Below, one piece after another: positions 53,068-61,245 of a stretch of DNA of 64,000 bases. The notes below the pieces were generated by a model that saw only the letters and a program-made list of their open reading frames with translations, had not been told where the DNA came from and searched no databases. How positions within the stretch are numbered: the first letter of the stretch is position 1; every line of letters starts with the position of its first letter. The stretch is from CBDDCQ01 sp965226285. GTDB taxonomy: Bacteria > Bacteroidota > Bacteroidia > Flavobacteriales > Ichthyobacteriaceae. Made by a program: the position numbers and the translations under genes. Location: NCBI GenBank assembly GCA_965226285.1, contig CBDDCQ010000006.1:1054001-1118000 (forward strand), written 5' to 3'.

Positions 53068-54045
53068 CTAAAAACTACTTAATATGCTTTCTATTTTCTT
53101 TAAACTCGGTGTAAGTATAATCTCTATTCTTCTATTTTTTGCCCTAGACCACTCACTTTTATTAGGAAACAAAGGATCAAACTCTCCCTTACCTGAAGCG
53201 GCTACCATTTTAATATCTATATTTTTATTCGCTACAATTACCTTAACTACTGAAGTAGCCCTCATTACTGATAAATCCCAATTATCTTTTATCTGCCCCT
53301 TGCCTTTATAAGGTACATCGTCAGTATGTCCCTCTATAAGTATATCAATATTGTCATAATCCTCCAATACCATACCTAATTTTGTTATCAAATCTTTTCC
53401 TTTTTTATCTATATACCAACTTCCTGATTTGAACAATAATTTATTTTCCATAGATACATATATTTTGCCATTTTTTTCTGTTACTGAAAGTCCACCATTT
53501 TTAAAACCCAATATAGCATCTGAAATGGCATTTTTTAATTTTTCAAAGGTCTGTTCTTTCTCCCGTATGATCCTATTGAGTTCACCTATTTTTGCTTGCT
53601 TACTAGAGAGATTATATTTGAGTTGCTCTATTCTATCTCTCTCTTGATTGAGCAAATCTTCTCGATTATTCAAATCTTTTTGCATTTCCTCCAGTTCATC
53701 AAATAATTTTTGATTTTCTTTATCTGCTTGCTTAACCAAATTTTTTTTATTTTCTATTAAAGCATCATAAGATTTTTTCAATCTACTTTTTATCTTTTCA
53801 GATATTCTCAAATCTTCTTTAGTTTTTTCCAATACTTTCTCTTGTTGGTCTATCTGCTTCTTGAACTGGCTTATTTTTATATCTGATTCCGTTTTAAAAT
53901 CCATCAGATTATTATTTTCTTCAAGTAGCAAGCGATTCTCCTTTTGAGCTGATTCATATTTGTATCTCACTTCTGTATATAATTTTGAAGATACACAAGA
54001 AGTCAAAACAACTGAAAATACAATTAGTAAATTTATTCTTTTCAT
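53068..54045 (-). CDS. OmpA-family lipoprotein with long coiled coil
   Basis: 325 residues. Signal with Cys17 in VLTSC. Residues about 25-170 are a continuous coiled coil (ESAQKENRLLLEENNNLM, KQIDQQEKVLEKTKEDL). The C-terminal 110 residues are the OmpA peptidoglycan-binding domain: LLFKSGSWYIDKKGKDLI, DILIEGHTDDVPYKG, NWDLSVMRATSVVKVI and WSRAKNRRIEIILTP with the conserved Asp and Arg that bind diaminopimelate. It probably tethers the outer membrane to peptidoglycan. Confidence 0.92.
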   Translation of the reverse strand: MKRINLLIVFSVVLTSCVSSKLYTEVRYKYESAQKENRLLLEENNNLMDFKTESDIKISQFKKQIDQQEKVLEKTKEDLRISEKIKSRLKKSYDALIENKKNLVKQADKENQKLFDELEEMQKDLNNREDLLNQERDRIEQLKYNLSSKQAKIGELNRIIREKEQTFEKLKNAISDAILGFKNGGLSVTEKNGKIYVSMENKLLFKSGSWYIDKKGKDLITKLGMVLEDYDNIDILIEGHTDDVPYKGKGQIKDNWDLSVMRATSVVKVIVANKNIDIKMVAASGKGEFDPLFPNKSEWSRAKNRRIEIILTPSLKKIESILSSF

Positions 54046-54061
54046 TTTTATTAATTTAAAT

Positions 54062-54829
54062 CTATATATCTAATTCCAATTCAATAGGGCAATGGTCTGA
54101 ATGTACTGCTTTGTTGAGTATAGCAACCCTTCTTATTTTATCTTTTAAAGGCTGACTCACCATGTTATAATCTATCCTCCATCCTTTGTTTCTACTTCTA
54201 GAAGCTGCTCTATAACTCCACCAACTATAATGGTGAGGTTCCTTTACAAAATATCTAAAAGAGTCTATAAAACCAGAATCTATAAAACCTTGTAGCCACT
54301 GCCTTTCTTCAGGTAAAAAGCCGGATACATTTTTATTTCGTATAGGGTCGTGTATATCGATAGCTTTATGACAAATATTATAATCTCCACATACAATAAG
54401 ATTAGAAATTTCTTTTTTCAACCCATTGATATAATTTTGGAAATATTCCAAAAATTCCATTTTAAATCCCAATCTATCCATATTAGTAGCCGAAGGTATA
54501 TATACACTCATCACAGAGTAATTTTCAAAATCTACTCTTATTGTTCTACCCTCTGCATCGTACAACTGATTTTCTATTCCATATACAACTTTTTTAGGTT
54601 CTTTTTTCGTGAAAATAGCTACTCCGCTATATCCTTTTTTTTGCGCAGAATACCAATAATCTTTATATCCGTAAGGTCTAATTTGCTCCAATTCTACCAC
54701 TTGATCTTTTACGGCTTTGGTCTCTTGAATACAAAATACATCAGGGCTGGCAGCCCGCAACCAATCTAATAGACCTTTCTTTATAGCTGCTCTAAGTCCA
54801 TTTACATTATATGATATAATTTTAGACAT
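54062..54829 (-). CDS. xth: Exodeoxyribonuclease III (AP endonuclease)
   Basis: 255 residues of the ExoIII/APE family, which incises abasic sites in base-excision repair. Motifs: SYNVNGLRAAI (metal Asn), CIQETKAV (metal Glu), VMSVYIPS, VCGDYNICHKAIDIHD, then KGWRIDYNMVS and HSDHCPIELEL (catalytic Asp-His). I use the second Met, giving the common N-terminus M-S-K-I-I. It lies between pgk and the OmpA-like gene in the minus-strand run. Confidence 0.94.
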   Translation of the reverse strand: MSKIISYNVNGLRAAIKKGLLDWLRAASPDVFCIQETKAVKDQVVELEQIRPYGYKDYWYSAQKKGYSGVAIFTKKEPKKVVYGIENQLYDAEGRTIRVDFENYSVMSVYIPSATNMDRLGFKMEFLEYFQNYINGLKKEISNLIVCGDYNICHKAIDIHDPIRNKNVSGFLPEERQWLQGFIDSGFIDSFRYFVKEPHHYSWWSYRAASRSRNKGWRIDYNMVSQPLKDKIRRVAILNKAVHSDHCPIELELDI

Positions 54830-54842
54830 CAAACAAATCTAC

Positions 54843-56039
54843 TCAATCGTTCAATATAGCTACAACACCCGGTAGCTCTTTACCTTCGAGAGATTCAAGC
54901 ATAGCCCCTCCACCGGTAGATACATAGCTCACTTTGGTATCGTATCCATATTTTTTTACCGCAGCTACTGAATCACCTCCACCCACAAGCGAAAAAGCAC
55001 CATTTTGAGTAGCCTTGTAAATATAATCTCCTAAACCTCTAGTACCTTTAGAAAAATTTTCAAACTCAAAGACTCCAAGGGGTCCATTCCAGAGTATAGT
55101 TTTAGATTTTTTGACGACCTCTCCAAATTTTTCCACTGTCTTGGGCCCCACATCTAAACCCTGCCAACCGTCTTTTATATCACTCCTATCTACCAGTCGA
55201 GTATTGGCATCGTTAGAGAAACTATCTGCCACTAAATTATCTATAGGTAAATAAATATTTACATTTTTGGCTTTGGCTTTATCCAAGATTTCTAATGCTA
55301 AACTCATTTTATTATCTTCGCACAACGAATCACCTATACTATCGCCTTGAGCCTTAAAAAATGTATAGGACATGCCCCCCCCTATAATGATATTATCTAC
55401 TGTATCGAGCATCTTTTCTATAATGGCAATTTTACTAGAGACTTTAGCCCCTCCCAATATAGCCGTTATAGGTTTTTCTCCTGTTTTGAGTACTTTATTA
55501 ATATTTTCTATTTCTTTAGCTAGTAAATAACCAAAGCACTTAGCATTTGGAAAAAAATTTGCAATTACAGTAGTAGAAGCATGTGCCCTATGTGCTACAC
55601 CAAAAGCATCATTTACATAAATATCGCCCAATTTAGACAACTGCTCCGCAAAACGTATATCTCCTGCAGTTTCCTCTTTGTAGAATCTCAAGTTTTCCAA
55701 TAGTAAAACTTCTCCTGTTTTAAGCTCATCAGATAGTTTCTGTGCTTCTTTACCTATACAATCTTTGGCAAATTTTACATCTATCCCCAATTGATTCGAC
55801 AAGTTTCTTAAAATATGTACAAGTGAATACTCTCGTTCCTTTGCTTCGGGTCTGCCCAAATGAGACATCAGTATCACACTCCCTCCACTTTTGAGTATCT
55901 TTTGTATGGTAGGCAATGCCAATTTGATTCTCGTATCATCTGCAACACTAAATTTCTCATCCAAAGGTACATTAAAATCTACCCTTACGATGGCTTTTTT
56001 ATTTTTAAAATTAAAATTGTCAACTATTTTTATATTCAT
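54843..56039 (-). CDS. pgk: Phosphoglycerate kinase
   Basis: Glycolytic kinase converting 1,3-bisphosphoglycerate and ADP to 3-phosphoglycerate and ATP. 398 residues when started at MNIKIVDNFNF; an in-frame ATG at 56063 would add eight atypical residues. Signature RVDFNVPLDE near the start, MSHLGRPEAKE, NDAFGVAHRAHAST, LGGAKVSSKI, NGPLGVFEFENFSKGT and the C-terminal GGGDSVAAVKK and STGGGAMLE are all present. Confidence 0.97.
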   Translation of the reverse strand: MNIKIVDNFNFKNKKAIVRVDFNVPLDEKFSVADDTRIKLALPTIQKILKSGGSVILMSHLGRPEAKEREYSLVHILRNLSNQLGIDVKFAKDCIGKEAQKLSDELKTGEVLLLENLRFYKEETAGDIRFAEQLSKLGDIYVNDAFGVAHRAHASTTVIANFFPNAKCFGYLLAKEIENINKVLKTGEKPITAILGGAKVSSKIAIIEKMLDTVDNIIIGGGMSYTFFKAQGDSIGDSLCEDNKMSLALEILDKAKAKNVNIYLPIDNLVADSFSNDANTRLVDRSDIKDGWQGLDVGPKTVEKFGEVVKKSKTILWNGPLGVFEFENFSKGTRGLGDYIYKATQNGAFSLVGGGDSVAAVKKYGYDTKVSYVSTGGGAMLESLEGKELPGVVAILND

Positions 56040-56067
56040 CTTTTTTCCATTAAAAAAATACAAACCA

Positions 56068-56075
56068 CAAAGGTA
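56068..56075 (-). promoter_or_regulatory. -7 promoter box of pgk
   Basis: Plus-strand CAAAGGTA gives TACCTTTG on the minus strand, about 29 bp before the pgk start and just beyond the stop of the upstream HhH gene. Confidence 0.5.
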
Positions 56076-56081
56076 ATTATT

Positions 56082-56936
56082 TTAATTTACTTGTAAATAG
56101 TATTTTAATTTATCTATATCTTTCTTTTTAAATCCCTCTAAATTTAAAAGTTCTTCTACTGATTTAAAATTTCTAAAGTTCTCTCTAAAGTTCACTATAG
56201 ATTTAGCTTGTTTGTAATTTAAGTATCTAAATTTTTTTAACTGATTAAAAGAAGCATTATTAATATTGATTTTTTTGACCTTTGAGGCATCTACAAAAAA
56301 ATACTTTTGAATGCTTTTTATTTGTTCCTTAGATAACCCATATACACTTGTTAGAAATTTAAAGTGTGCAAAACCTCTTAATTCATCTCTAAATTTTATA
56401 ACTCTACCAGCTGAAATTTTTCCTATCCCTACCAGTTGTTCCAAATCTTTTTGAGTAGCAACGTTGATATCTTTTTTTACAATATCGGGTATTTTAATAT
56501 ACTTTTCCAATTGCTTATACTTTTGTTGTGAAATTACATAAAGTTTTTTTAAATCTTCTTTTTTCTCAAATCCCCGTATAGCATTTTTGTATTTTATAAT
56601 GGCTTTGGATTGCTTAGCAGAAAATCCCATTTGTTGCCATTGTTTTTGAGTCAAAATATTAGGATTAAATGCTTGAAGTTTTATTTTTTTATTGGGAATA
56701 CTCTTTACAGTAAACTTTGGTTTACGATAATAATGATCAGCCCTACCCTTTTGTTTGACTTGCTTTGTAAAGATCTCTATCTGCGTAAGTTGAATATCTT
56801 TTTCAGGAAAGAGATAACGCATTATATCTGCCCAAAAGTACAGTATAAATTGTAAGCAAATGATAAGGGTAAATAAAACAAAAATCCCGTTTCGTTGTTT
56901 TTTATTCAAATCAAAACGAGGCTTGTGATAAAACAT
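56082..56936 (-). CDS. Membrane-anchored helix-hairpin-helix protein (ComEA-like repeats)
   Basis: 284 residues. One membrane helix at about 16-36 (NGIFVLFTLIICLQFILYFW). The extracytoplasmic part contains three or four helix-hairpin-helix units: FNPNILTQKQWQQMGFSAKQ, INVATQKDLEQLVGIGKISA and ININNASFNQLKKFRYLNYK. Such units bind DNA backbone non-specifically, as in the DNA receptor ComEA; a DNA uptake role is possible but unproven because no other competence gene is nearby. Starts 10 bp after the AGCS symporter gene. Confidence 0.82.
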   Translation of the reverse strand: MFYHKPRFDLNKKQRNGIFVLFTLIICLQFILYFWADIMRYLFPEKDIQLTQIEIFTKQVKQKGRADHYYRKPKFTVKSIPNKKIKLQAFNPNILTQKQWQQMGFSAKQSKAIIKYKNAIRGFEKKEDLKKLYVISQQKYKQLEKYIKIPDIVKKDINVATQKDLEQLVGIGKISAGRVIKFRDELRGFAHFKFLTSVYGLSKEQIKSIQKYFFVDASKVKKININNASFNQLKKFRYLNYKQAKSIVNFRENFRNFKSVEELLNLEGFKKKDIDKLKYYLQVN

Positions 56937-56946
56937 TTAAAACAAT

Positions 56947-58473
56947 TTATTTATACTTTTTAATGTCTCCTGACTTTACACGTTTAAAATAACTATTAGT
57001 ATCTGCCTTTAACTCTTTAGAGAGCATAAAAAGTCCTATCATATTAGGAAAACACATCGCAAATATCATGGCATCGCCAAAGTTGAATACACTTTGAGCA
57101 CTTATAGAAGAACCTACTACTATAAATAAACAGAATATCAATTTGTATATATTCCCTGATTTTTTGCTTTCTCCGAATAGATATGTCCATGCTTTAAGTC
57201 CGTAATAAGACCAAGATACCATAGTAGATAGTGCAAACAATATCACAGCTAGAGATAGTACATGGGGAAACCAAGATATTACAGATTCAAATGATCTAGA
57301 GGTCAATCCGATAGCCTCTTCTCCTGTAATTTCAGTAAGTTGAGAAGGTACATTACCTGTAATAATAATCACTAAAGCCGTCATTGTGCAAATTATTACT
57401 GTATCTATGAAAGGCTCTAATAATGCTACTACTCCTTCACTTACAGGTTCATTAGTTTTAGCTGCAGAGTGTGCAATAGAAGCCGAACCTATACCCGCTT
57501 CATTAGAAAAAGCAGACCTTCTAAAGCCCTGTATCAATACACCTATAAAACCTCCAAAGGCAGCATTTTTAGTAAATGCTCCTTGTACAATTTGCCCAAA
57601 GGCAACGGGAATATCTGCGAAGTGATATAGCAACACGAACACCACACCAAAGAGGTAAATGGCTACCATAAAAGGAACTACCTTATCAGTAACTCGTGCA
57701 ATACTTTTTATTCCTCCTATAATTACGATCCCCACTACTATAGCCATAACTATACCAAATATCCAACCCTTGCCATACAAAAACGTATCTTGACCTCCTA
57801 AAACCGAAATCAATTGCTCGGTAGCCTGATTAACTTGTACCATATTACCTCCACCAAAGGAACCTCCTATACAAGCAATAGCAAATAAAACTGCCAATAA
57901 CTTACCGAGTTTTGGGAATTTCATCTTAGCGAGACCACCAGTCAAGTAATACATAGGTCCACCAGAAACTTCGCCATCTGCATTCTGTATTCTATACTTC
58001 AAACCCAGTGTACATTCAGCAAATTTAGATGCCATACCTAACATTCCTGCCACAATCATCCAAAACGTAGCACCAGCTCCCCCCAAAGAAATAGCCACTG
58101 CCACTCCTGCAATATTACCCACACCCACTGTACCTGATAGTGCCGTAGTAAGTGCTTGGAAGTGATTTACATCTCCTTTGTCCTTGAGATTATCATACTT
58201 ACCTCTTACTACATCTATGGCATGCCTAAAACCTCTTATATTTATAAACCTAAGATATATAGTAAAGAACATAGCACCAGACATCAAAAGTACTAATACA
58301 AAAGGAATTTGATACGAGCCTATAGGTATATTTACAAATATTACTGATTCCAAAAACGAAGTAATAGGAGACATTATAGATTCTATGATTTCACTTATAG
58401 TTCTATCTGTTGCTGAAAAAGCAAAAACCGGAAATACAACAAATACACATAAAAATTTATATAACTTTCTCAT
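56947..58473 (-). CDS. Alanine/glycine:cation symporter (AGCS family)
   Basis: 508 residues, about 11 membrane helices. Signature segments are ALTTALSGTVGVGNIAGVAVAI, GGPMYYLTGGLAKM, and GFRRSAFSNEAGIGSASIAHSAAKTNEP. These are diagnostic for Na+-coupled alanine/glycine importers (AlsT/DagA type). The extra hydrophobic N-terminal segment (FAFSATDR) reads like a signal peptide ahead of the first canonical helix, frequent in Bacteroidota members. Confidence 0.93.
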   Translation of the reverse strand: MRKLYKFLCVFVVFPVFAFSATDRTISEIIESIMSPITSFLESVIFVNIPIGSYQIPFVLVLLMSGAMFFTIYLRFINIRGFRHAIDVVRGKYDNLKDKGDVNHFQALTTALSGTVGVGNIAGVAVAISLGGAGATFWMIVAGMLGMASKFAECTLGLKYRIQNADGEVSGGPMYYLTGGLAKMKFPKLGKLLAVLFAIACIGGSFGGGNMVQVNQATEQLISVLGGQDTFLYGKGWIFGIVMAIVVGIVIIGGIKSIARVTDKVVPFMVAIYLFGVVFVLLYHFADIPVAFGQIVQGAFTKNAAFGGFIGVLIQGFRRSAFSNEAGIGSASIAHSAAKTNEPVSEGVVALLEPFIDTVIICTMTALVIIITGNVPSQLTEITGEEAIGLTSRSFESVISWFPHVLSLAVILFALSTMVSWSYYGLKAWTYLFGESKKSGNIYKLIFCLFIVVGSSISAQSVFNFGDAMIFAMCFPNMIGLFMLSKELKADTNSYFKRVKSGDIKKYK

Positions 58474-58553
58474 AAAATTTTCTTAAAATTTAAACTTATT
58501 TTGCTTGCAATGATAAATCTTTTTTAACAAATAAGCAAATAAGAATTAAAAAC

Positions 58554-58593
58554 AAAAAAGGACTGCTTTTAATTTTATGGACAGTCCTTTTTT
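58554..58593 (-). terminator. Terminator of the infC-rpmI-rplT operon
   Basis: AAAAAAGGACTG (58554-58565) and CAGTCCTTTTTT (58582-58593) form a perfect 12-bp stem with a 16-nt loop; the minus-strand T-run makes it an intrinsic terminator 28 bp past rplT. It would also work on the plus strand. Confidence 0.85.
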
Positions 58594-58621
58594 ATAGATA
58601 GCTAAATTAATTAAATTTAAT

Positions 58622-58966
58622 CTATTTTACTTTTTTTACCACTGCTTTAAACACCTTGGGGTGATTCATAGCTAAATCAGCTAAAACTTTTCTATTGAGT
58701 TGTATCCCCTTAGCATTTACTTTTCCCATAAATTGAGAATAAGACATTCCGTATAACCTAGCTGCTGCATTTATCCTTATAATCCAAAGAGCACGAAAAC
58801 TTCTCTTTTTGTTTTTCCTATCTCTATAAGCATATAACATTGCCTTTTTTACCGCATTTTTAGCTACGGTATATACATTTTTTCTTCTTCCAAAGTATCC
58901 TTTGGCTTGTTTTAATATTTTTTTTCTTCTTGCTCTTGATGCTACAGCATTTACCGACCTTGGCAT
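58622..58966 (-). CDS. rplT: 50S ribosomal protein L20
   Basis: Assembly protein of the large subunit that binds 23S rRNA and, in many bacteria, represses its own operon. 114 residues: PRSVNAVASRARRKKILKQAKGYFGRRKNVY (family N-terminus), RDRKNKKRSFRALWIIRINAA and YSQFMGKVNAKGIQLNRKVLADLA. Last gene of infC-rpmI-rplT. The 123-bp spacer to rpmI (58967-59089) is longer than usual for this operon and could hold a control structure, which I could not identify by eye. Confidence 0.97.
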   Translation of the reverse strand: MPRSVNAVASRARRKKILKQAKGYFGRRKNVYTVAKNAVKKAMLYAYRDRKNKKRSFRALWIIRINAAARLYGMSYSQFMGKVNAKGIQLNRKVLADLAMNHPKVFKAVVKKVK

Positions 58967-59089
58967 AATTTTAAAAATTTATTTTTTTGTAACAGGCACT
59001 CTAAGAATATCAAAATTCAGACACTTTTTCTTTAGCACTGTTACATGGATTAATACTATTATTTTATCTTTAACTCTAAAACTAAGACA

Positions 59090-59287
59090 TTACTTTAATC
59101 TAAGCTGAATGTTCACATTATTCTCATCAGCCGCACTTACAAGTCCAAAATGCGTCAAAGCTCTTTTTCTTTTGGTACTCTTTTTAGTCAATATATGATT
59201 TTTAAAAGCGTGCTTTCTCTTAATTTTACCAGTGCCGGTAAGCTTAAATCTCTTTTTAGCACTGGATTTTGTTTTTAATTTTGGCAT
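59090..59287 (-). CDS. rpmI: 50S ribosomal protein L35
   Basis: 65 residues, very basic: MPKLKTKSSAKKRFKLTGTG followed by KIKRKHAFKNHILTKKSTKRKR, the complete L35 pattern. Sits between infC and rplT as in most bacteria. Confidence 0.96.
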   Translation of the reverse strand: MPKLKTKSSAKKRFKLTGTGKIKRKHAFKNHILTKKSTKRKRALTHFGLVSAADENNVNIQLRLK

Positions 59288-59343
59288 TTTTTTCTTAAAT
59301 TTACTAACTTATACTAATTTTAAATTCTATATTTTGATTACCT

Positions 59344-59874
59344 TTATTTCTTTTTTTTAGGTATAAAGAACATGGTCATCTTTTTTCCTTCTAATTTAGG
59401 CATTTGCTCTACTTTAGCATAAGGTTCTAAATCTTGTGCAAGCCTAAGTAGTAGCACTTCTCCTTGATCTTTATATACAATAGACCTTCCTTTAAAGAAC
59501 ACAAAAGCTTTTAATTTGGTTCCTTCTTCCAAAAACTTAATACCATGCCTCTTTTTAAACTCATAATCGTGATCATCTGTTTGAGGTCCGAACCTAATCT
59601 CCTTAATAACAACTTTAGTAGCCTTTTGTTTTAATTCCTTTTGCTTCTTCTTTTGTTCGTATAAGAACTTTTTATAATCTATAATCCTACATATAGGAGG
59701 AGACACTTTAGGTGATACTTCTACTAAATCCAACTCTAAATCATCAGCAATACGCTGAGCTTGCAAAATACTATAAATACCTACCTTCACATTATCTCCT
59801 ACTAATCTGACTTCTTGTGCAGTAATATTACTATTTATTTTGTGCTCTTTTTTACTAGGACCAAAACTACCCAT
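59344..59874 (-). CDS. infC: Translation initiation factor IF-3
   Basis: 176 residues. N-terminal domain: INSNITAQEVRLVGDNVKVGI..AQRIADDLELDLVEVSPK; linker RIIDYKKFLYEQKKKQKE; C-terminal domain: KEIRFGPQTDDHDYEFK and the ending KKMTMFFIPKKKK. It uses an ordinary ATG rather than the rare ATT/ATC start that gives autoregulation in enterobacteria. thrS is not immediately upstream; the neighbour is the DUF3667 gene. Confidence 0.97.
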   Translation of the reverse strand: MGSFGPSKKEHKINSNITAQEVRLVGDNVKVGIYSILQAQRIADDLELDLVEVSPKVSPPICRIIDYKKFLYEQKKKQKELKQKATKVVIKEIRFGPQTDDHDYEFKKRHGIKFLEEGTKLKAFVFFKGRSIVYKDQGEVLLLRLAQDLEPYAKVEQMPKLEGKKMTMFFIPKKKK

Positions 59875-59970
59875 GGTATTCCATCCTTTTTTCTTTAGTG
59901 CTATAATATTCTAATTTTAAAAGTTAATACTATACTAAGTAGGCTATTTTATACCTACAAAAAATCTCTG

Positions 59971-60000
59971 CAAAATTACAACTATATAAATTATCTGCAA
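59971..60000 (-). promoter_or_regulatory. Complete promoter of the infC operon
   Basis: On the minus strand TTG (59998-60000), a 19-bp spacer and TAATTTTG (59971-59978) match the Bacteroidota consensus. Transcription starts near 59964, about 90 bp before infC. Confidence 0.65.
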
Positions 60001-60111
60001 TTAAAAAAAGATATTTTTTAACACATTACAAAAATTACCAGAAACACAAATAAAAAAAGTAGAATCGACTTGAAAAAATACTACTCTGATAGTTAGACCT
60101 TCCTTGCGTTT

Positions 60112-60125
60112 GTGCTCGCCAGCAC
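60112..60125. repeat. GC-rich hairpin in the infC/DUF3667 gap
   Basis: GTGCT and AGCAC flank a CGCC loop, inside a stretch (about 60100-60135) that is much less AT-rich than the rest of the 59875-60201 gap. It lies about 80 bp past the DUF3667 stop and has no T-run, so it is a weak terminator at best. Confidence 0.5.
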
Positions 60126-60201
60126 GTTTATTATACCATGAATATGTAATAAGTAAATGAGCCAATGGCTTAAGTGATCTTTTAAGTTTTTGGACATTTT
60201 T

Positions 60202-60906
60202 TTACGTTATAAATGTTAGCAGTTTAAGTAAAATTACTACACATAAAGCTACGAATAAACTACTAAGCATATTATAGATGAAATCTTTAATCCCATTAGA
60301 ATGTACAATAGTATTCCAAAAAAATACTACAAAAATATAAATTAAAGAAATCAATCCGTAGTAGTTTATTATATTAATCTCTGTGAATATTTTGCATATT
60401 AATATATTAATTACACCAAAAAAAGTATACCAAGTAGCTAATAAATATATAATAGATACTAAATGTTTGGTAAAACTGATCTTTTTTCTGAAAAATGCTA
60501 TGGCTGATATAGTAGACATAATGAGAGGAAATATAACCCAAAATAAATATCGATTATAATCTCCAATGTATGTTTCTTGTATTGTGATATTGACTTGAAC
60601 TAAACTAAAAGTTTTACCACATAGATATAGCCAGATAGCTTGTACAAAAAGAGCATAAATGATGAACTGAAATGGACTGGGGTAATATCTACTATATCCA
60701 TTCCAATAGTTATGTATAATTTTCTTAGGGTTTACAATCATTGTATATAAAGCATAGAATCCCGATTTATGGAAATAGAAATTATTTAAGAAGAATTCTG
60801 AAAACAAAGATAATATTGTAATCTCTTTACCTCTTAATCTTTGTCCACAGTTTTCGCAATAATTGTTACTAATATCTTTATTACAATAAGAACATTTTTT
60901 AGCCAT
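60202..60906 (-). CDS. DUF3667-like zinc-ribbon membrane protein
   Basis: 234 residues. The N-terminus has two zinc-binding pairs, CSYCNKDISNNYCENCGQRL, followed by a short cytoplasmic helix (ITILSLFSEFFLNNF) and four to five membrane helices from about 75 on. VNPKKIIHNYWNGYSRYYPSPFQFIIYAL (cited by motif YWNGYSRYYPSPFQF) is typical of the DUF3667 group. Function unknown. Monocistronic, with its own promoter box. Confidence 0.8.
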   Translation of the reverse strand: MAKKCSYCNKDISNNYCENCGQRLRGKEITILSLFSEFFLNNFYFHKSGFYALYTMIVNPKKIIHNYWNGYSRYYPSPFQFIIYALFVQAIWLYLCGKTFSLVQVNITIQETYIGDYNRYLFWVIFPLIMSTISAIAFFRKKISFTKHLVSIIYLLATWYTFFGVINILICKIFTEINIINYYGLISLIYIFVVFFWNTIVHSNGIKDFIYNMLSSLFVALCVVILLKLLTFIT

Positions 60907-60950
60907 ATTATTAGATATTGGAATTTTAAAGTAAAAAAAATTTAACGGGA

Positions 60951-60958
60951 CAAATGTA
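60951..60958 (-). promoter_or_regulatory. -7 promoter box of the DUF3667 gene
   Basis: Plus-strand CAAATGTA gives TACATTTG on the minus strand, 44 bp upstream of the start. Confidence 0.5.
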
Positions 60959-61041
60959 TGAAAATTATACGTTAAATTTTTCGTTAATATATTAATGAAC
61001 AGGTAGAAATAATTTTTTTTTAATTATTAAAAAAAATAATT

Positions 61042-61049
61042 TACATTTG
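61042..61049 (+). promoter_or_regulatory. -7 promoter box of the thr operon leader
   Basis: TACATTTG matches TAnnTTTG. Transcription would start at about 61056, directly at the ATG of the leader peptide. Confidence 0.55.
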
Positions 61050-61056
61050 CGCAGTT

Positions 61057-61143
61057 ATGTTGTTATCTTTTCATTATATTTTCGTTCAAATTGTGCTTCG
61101 CATCAGTATTATTACCCTTTTTAGGAGGGGAAAAATATACTAA
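61057..61143 (+). CDS. Putative thr operon leader peptide (28 codons)
   Basis: A short ORF begins right after the promoter box and ends 102 bp before thrA: MLLSFHYIFVQIVLRISIIT then LFRRGKIY. It contains six Ile and one Thr, with I-S-I-I-T close together, and ends in an R-R-G segment encoded by AGGAGGGGA. Enteric thr operons are controlled by a Thr/Ile-rich leader peptide; location and composition here suggest an analogous attenuator. Too short for standard gene finding; function is inference. Confidence 0.5.
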   Translation: MLLSFHYIFVQIVLRISIITLFRRGKIY

Positions 61144-61153
61144 TGTACTGCTT

Positions 61154-61202
61154 AAACTAATATAAAATTTATTGCCTTAGATAAAGTAATCCTTAGTTTT
61201 TT
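61154..61202 (+). terminator. Weak candidate attenuator between leader and thrA
   Basis: AAACTAA (61154-61160) can pair with TTAGTTT (61193-61199), followed by T to 61202. The stem is only 7 bp and AT-rich, with a 32-nt loop, so stability is doubtful. Confidence 0.25.
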
Positions 61203-61245
61203 CAATTAAATAAAATTTTTCTCAAGTAAAAAGAATTACAAACCT

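Noticed and set aside
54350..54769. Plus-strand frame inside xth
   Set aside because: Antisense to a well-conserved ExoIII gene; Ile/Phe-rich composition typical of a reverse-strand shadow.
58902..59108. Plus-strand frame across the rplT start and spacer
   Set aside because: Overlaps rplT on the other strand and encodes a phenylalanine-rich shadow without family features.
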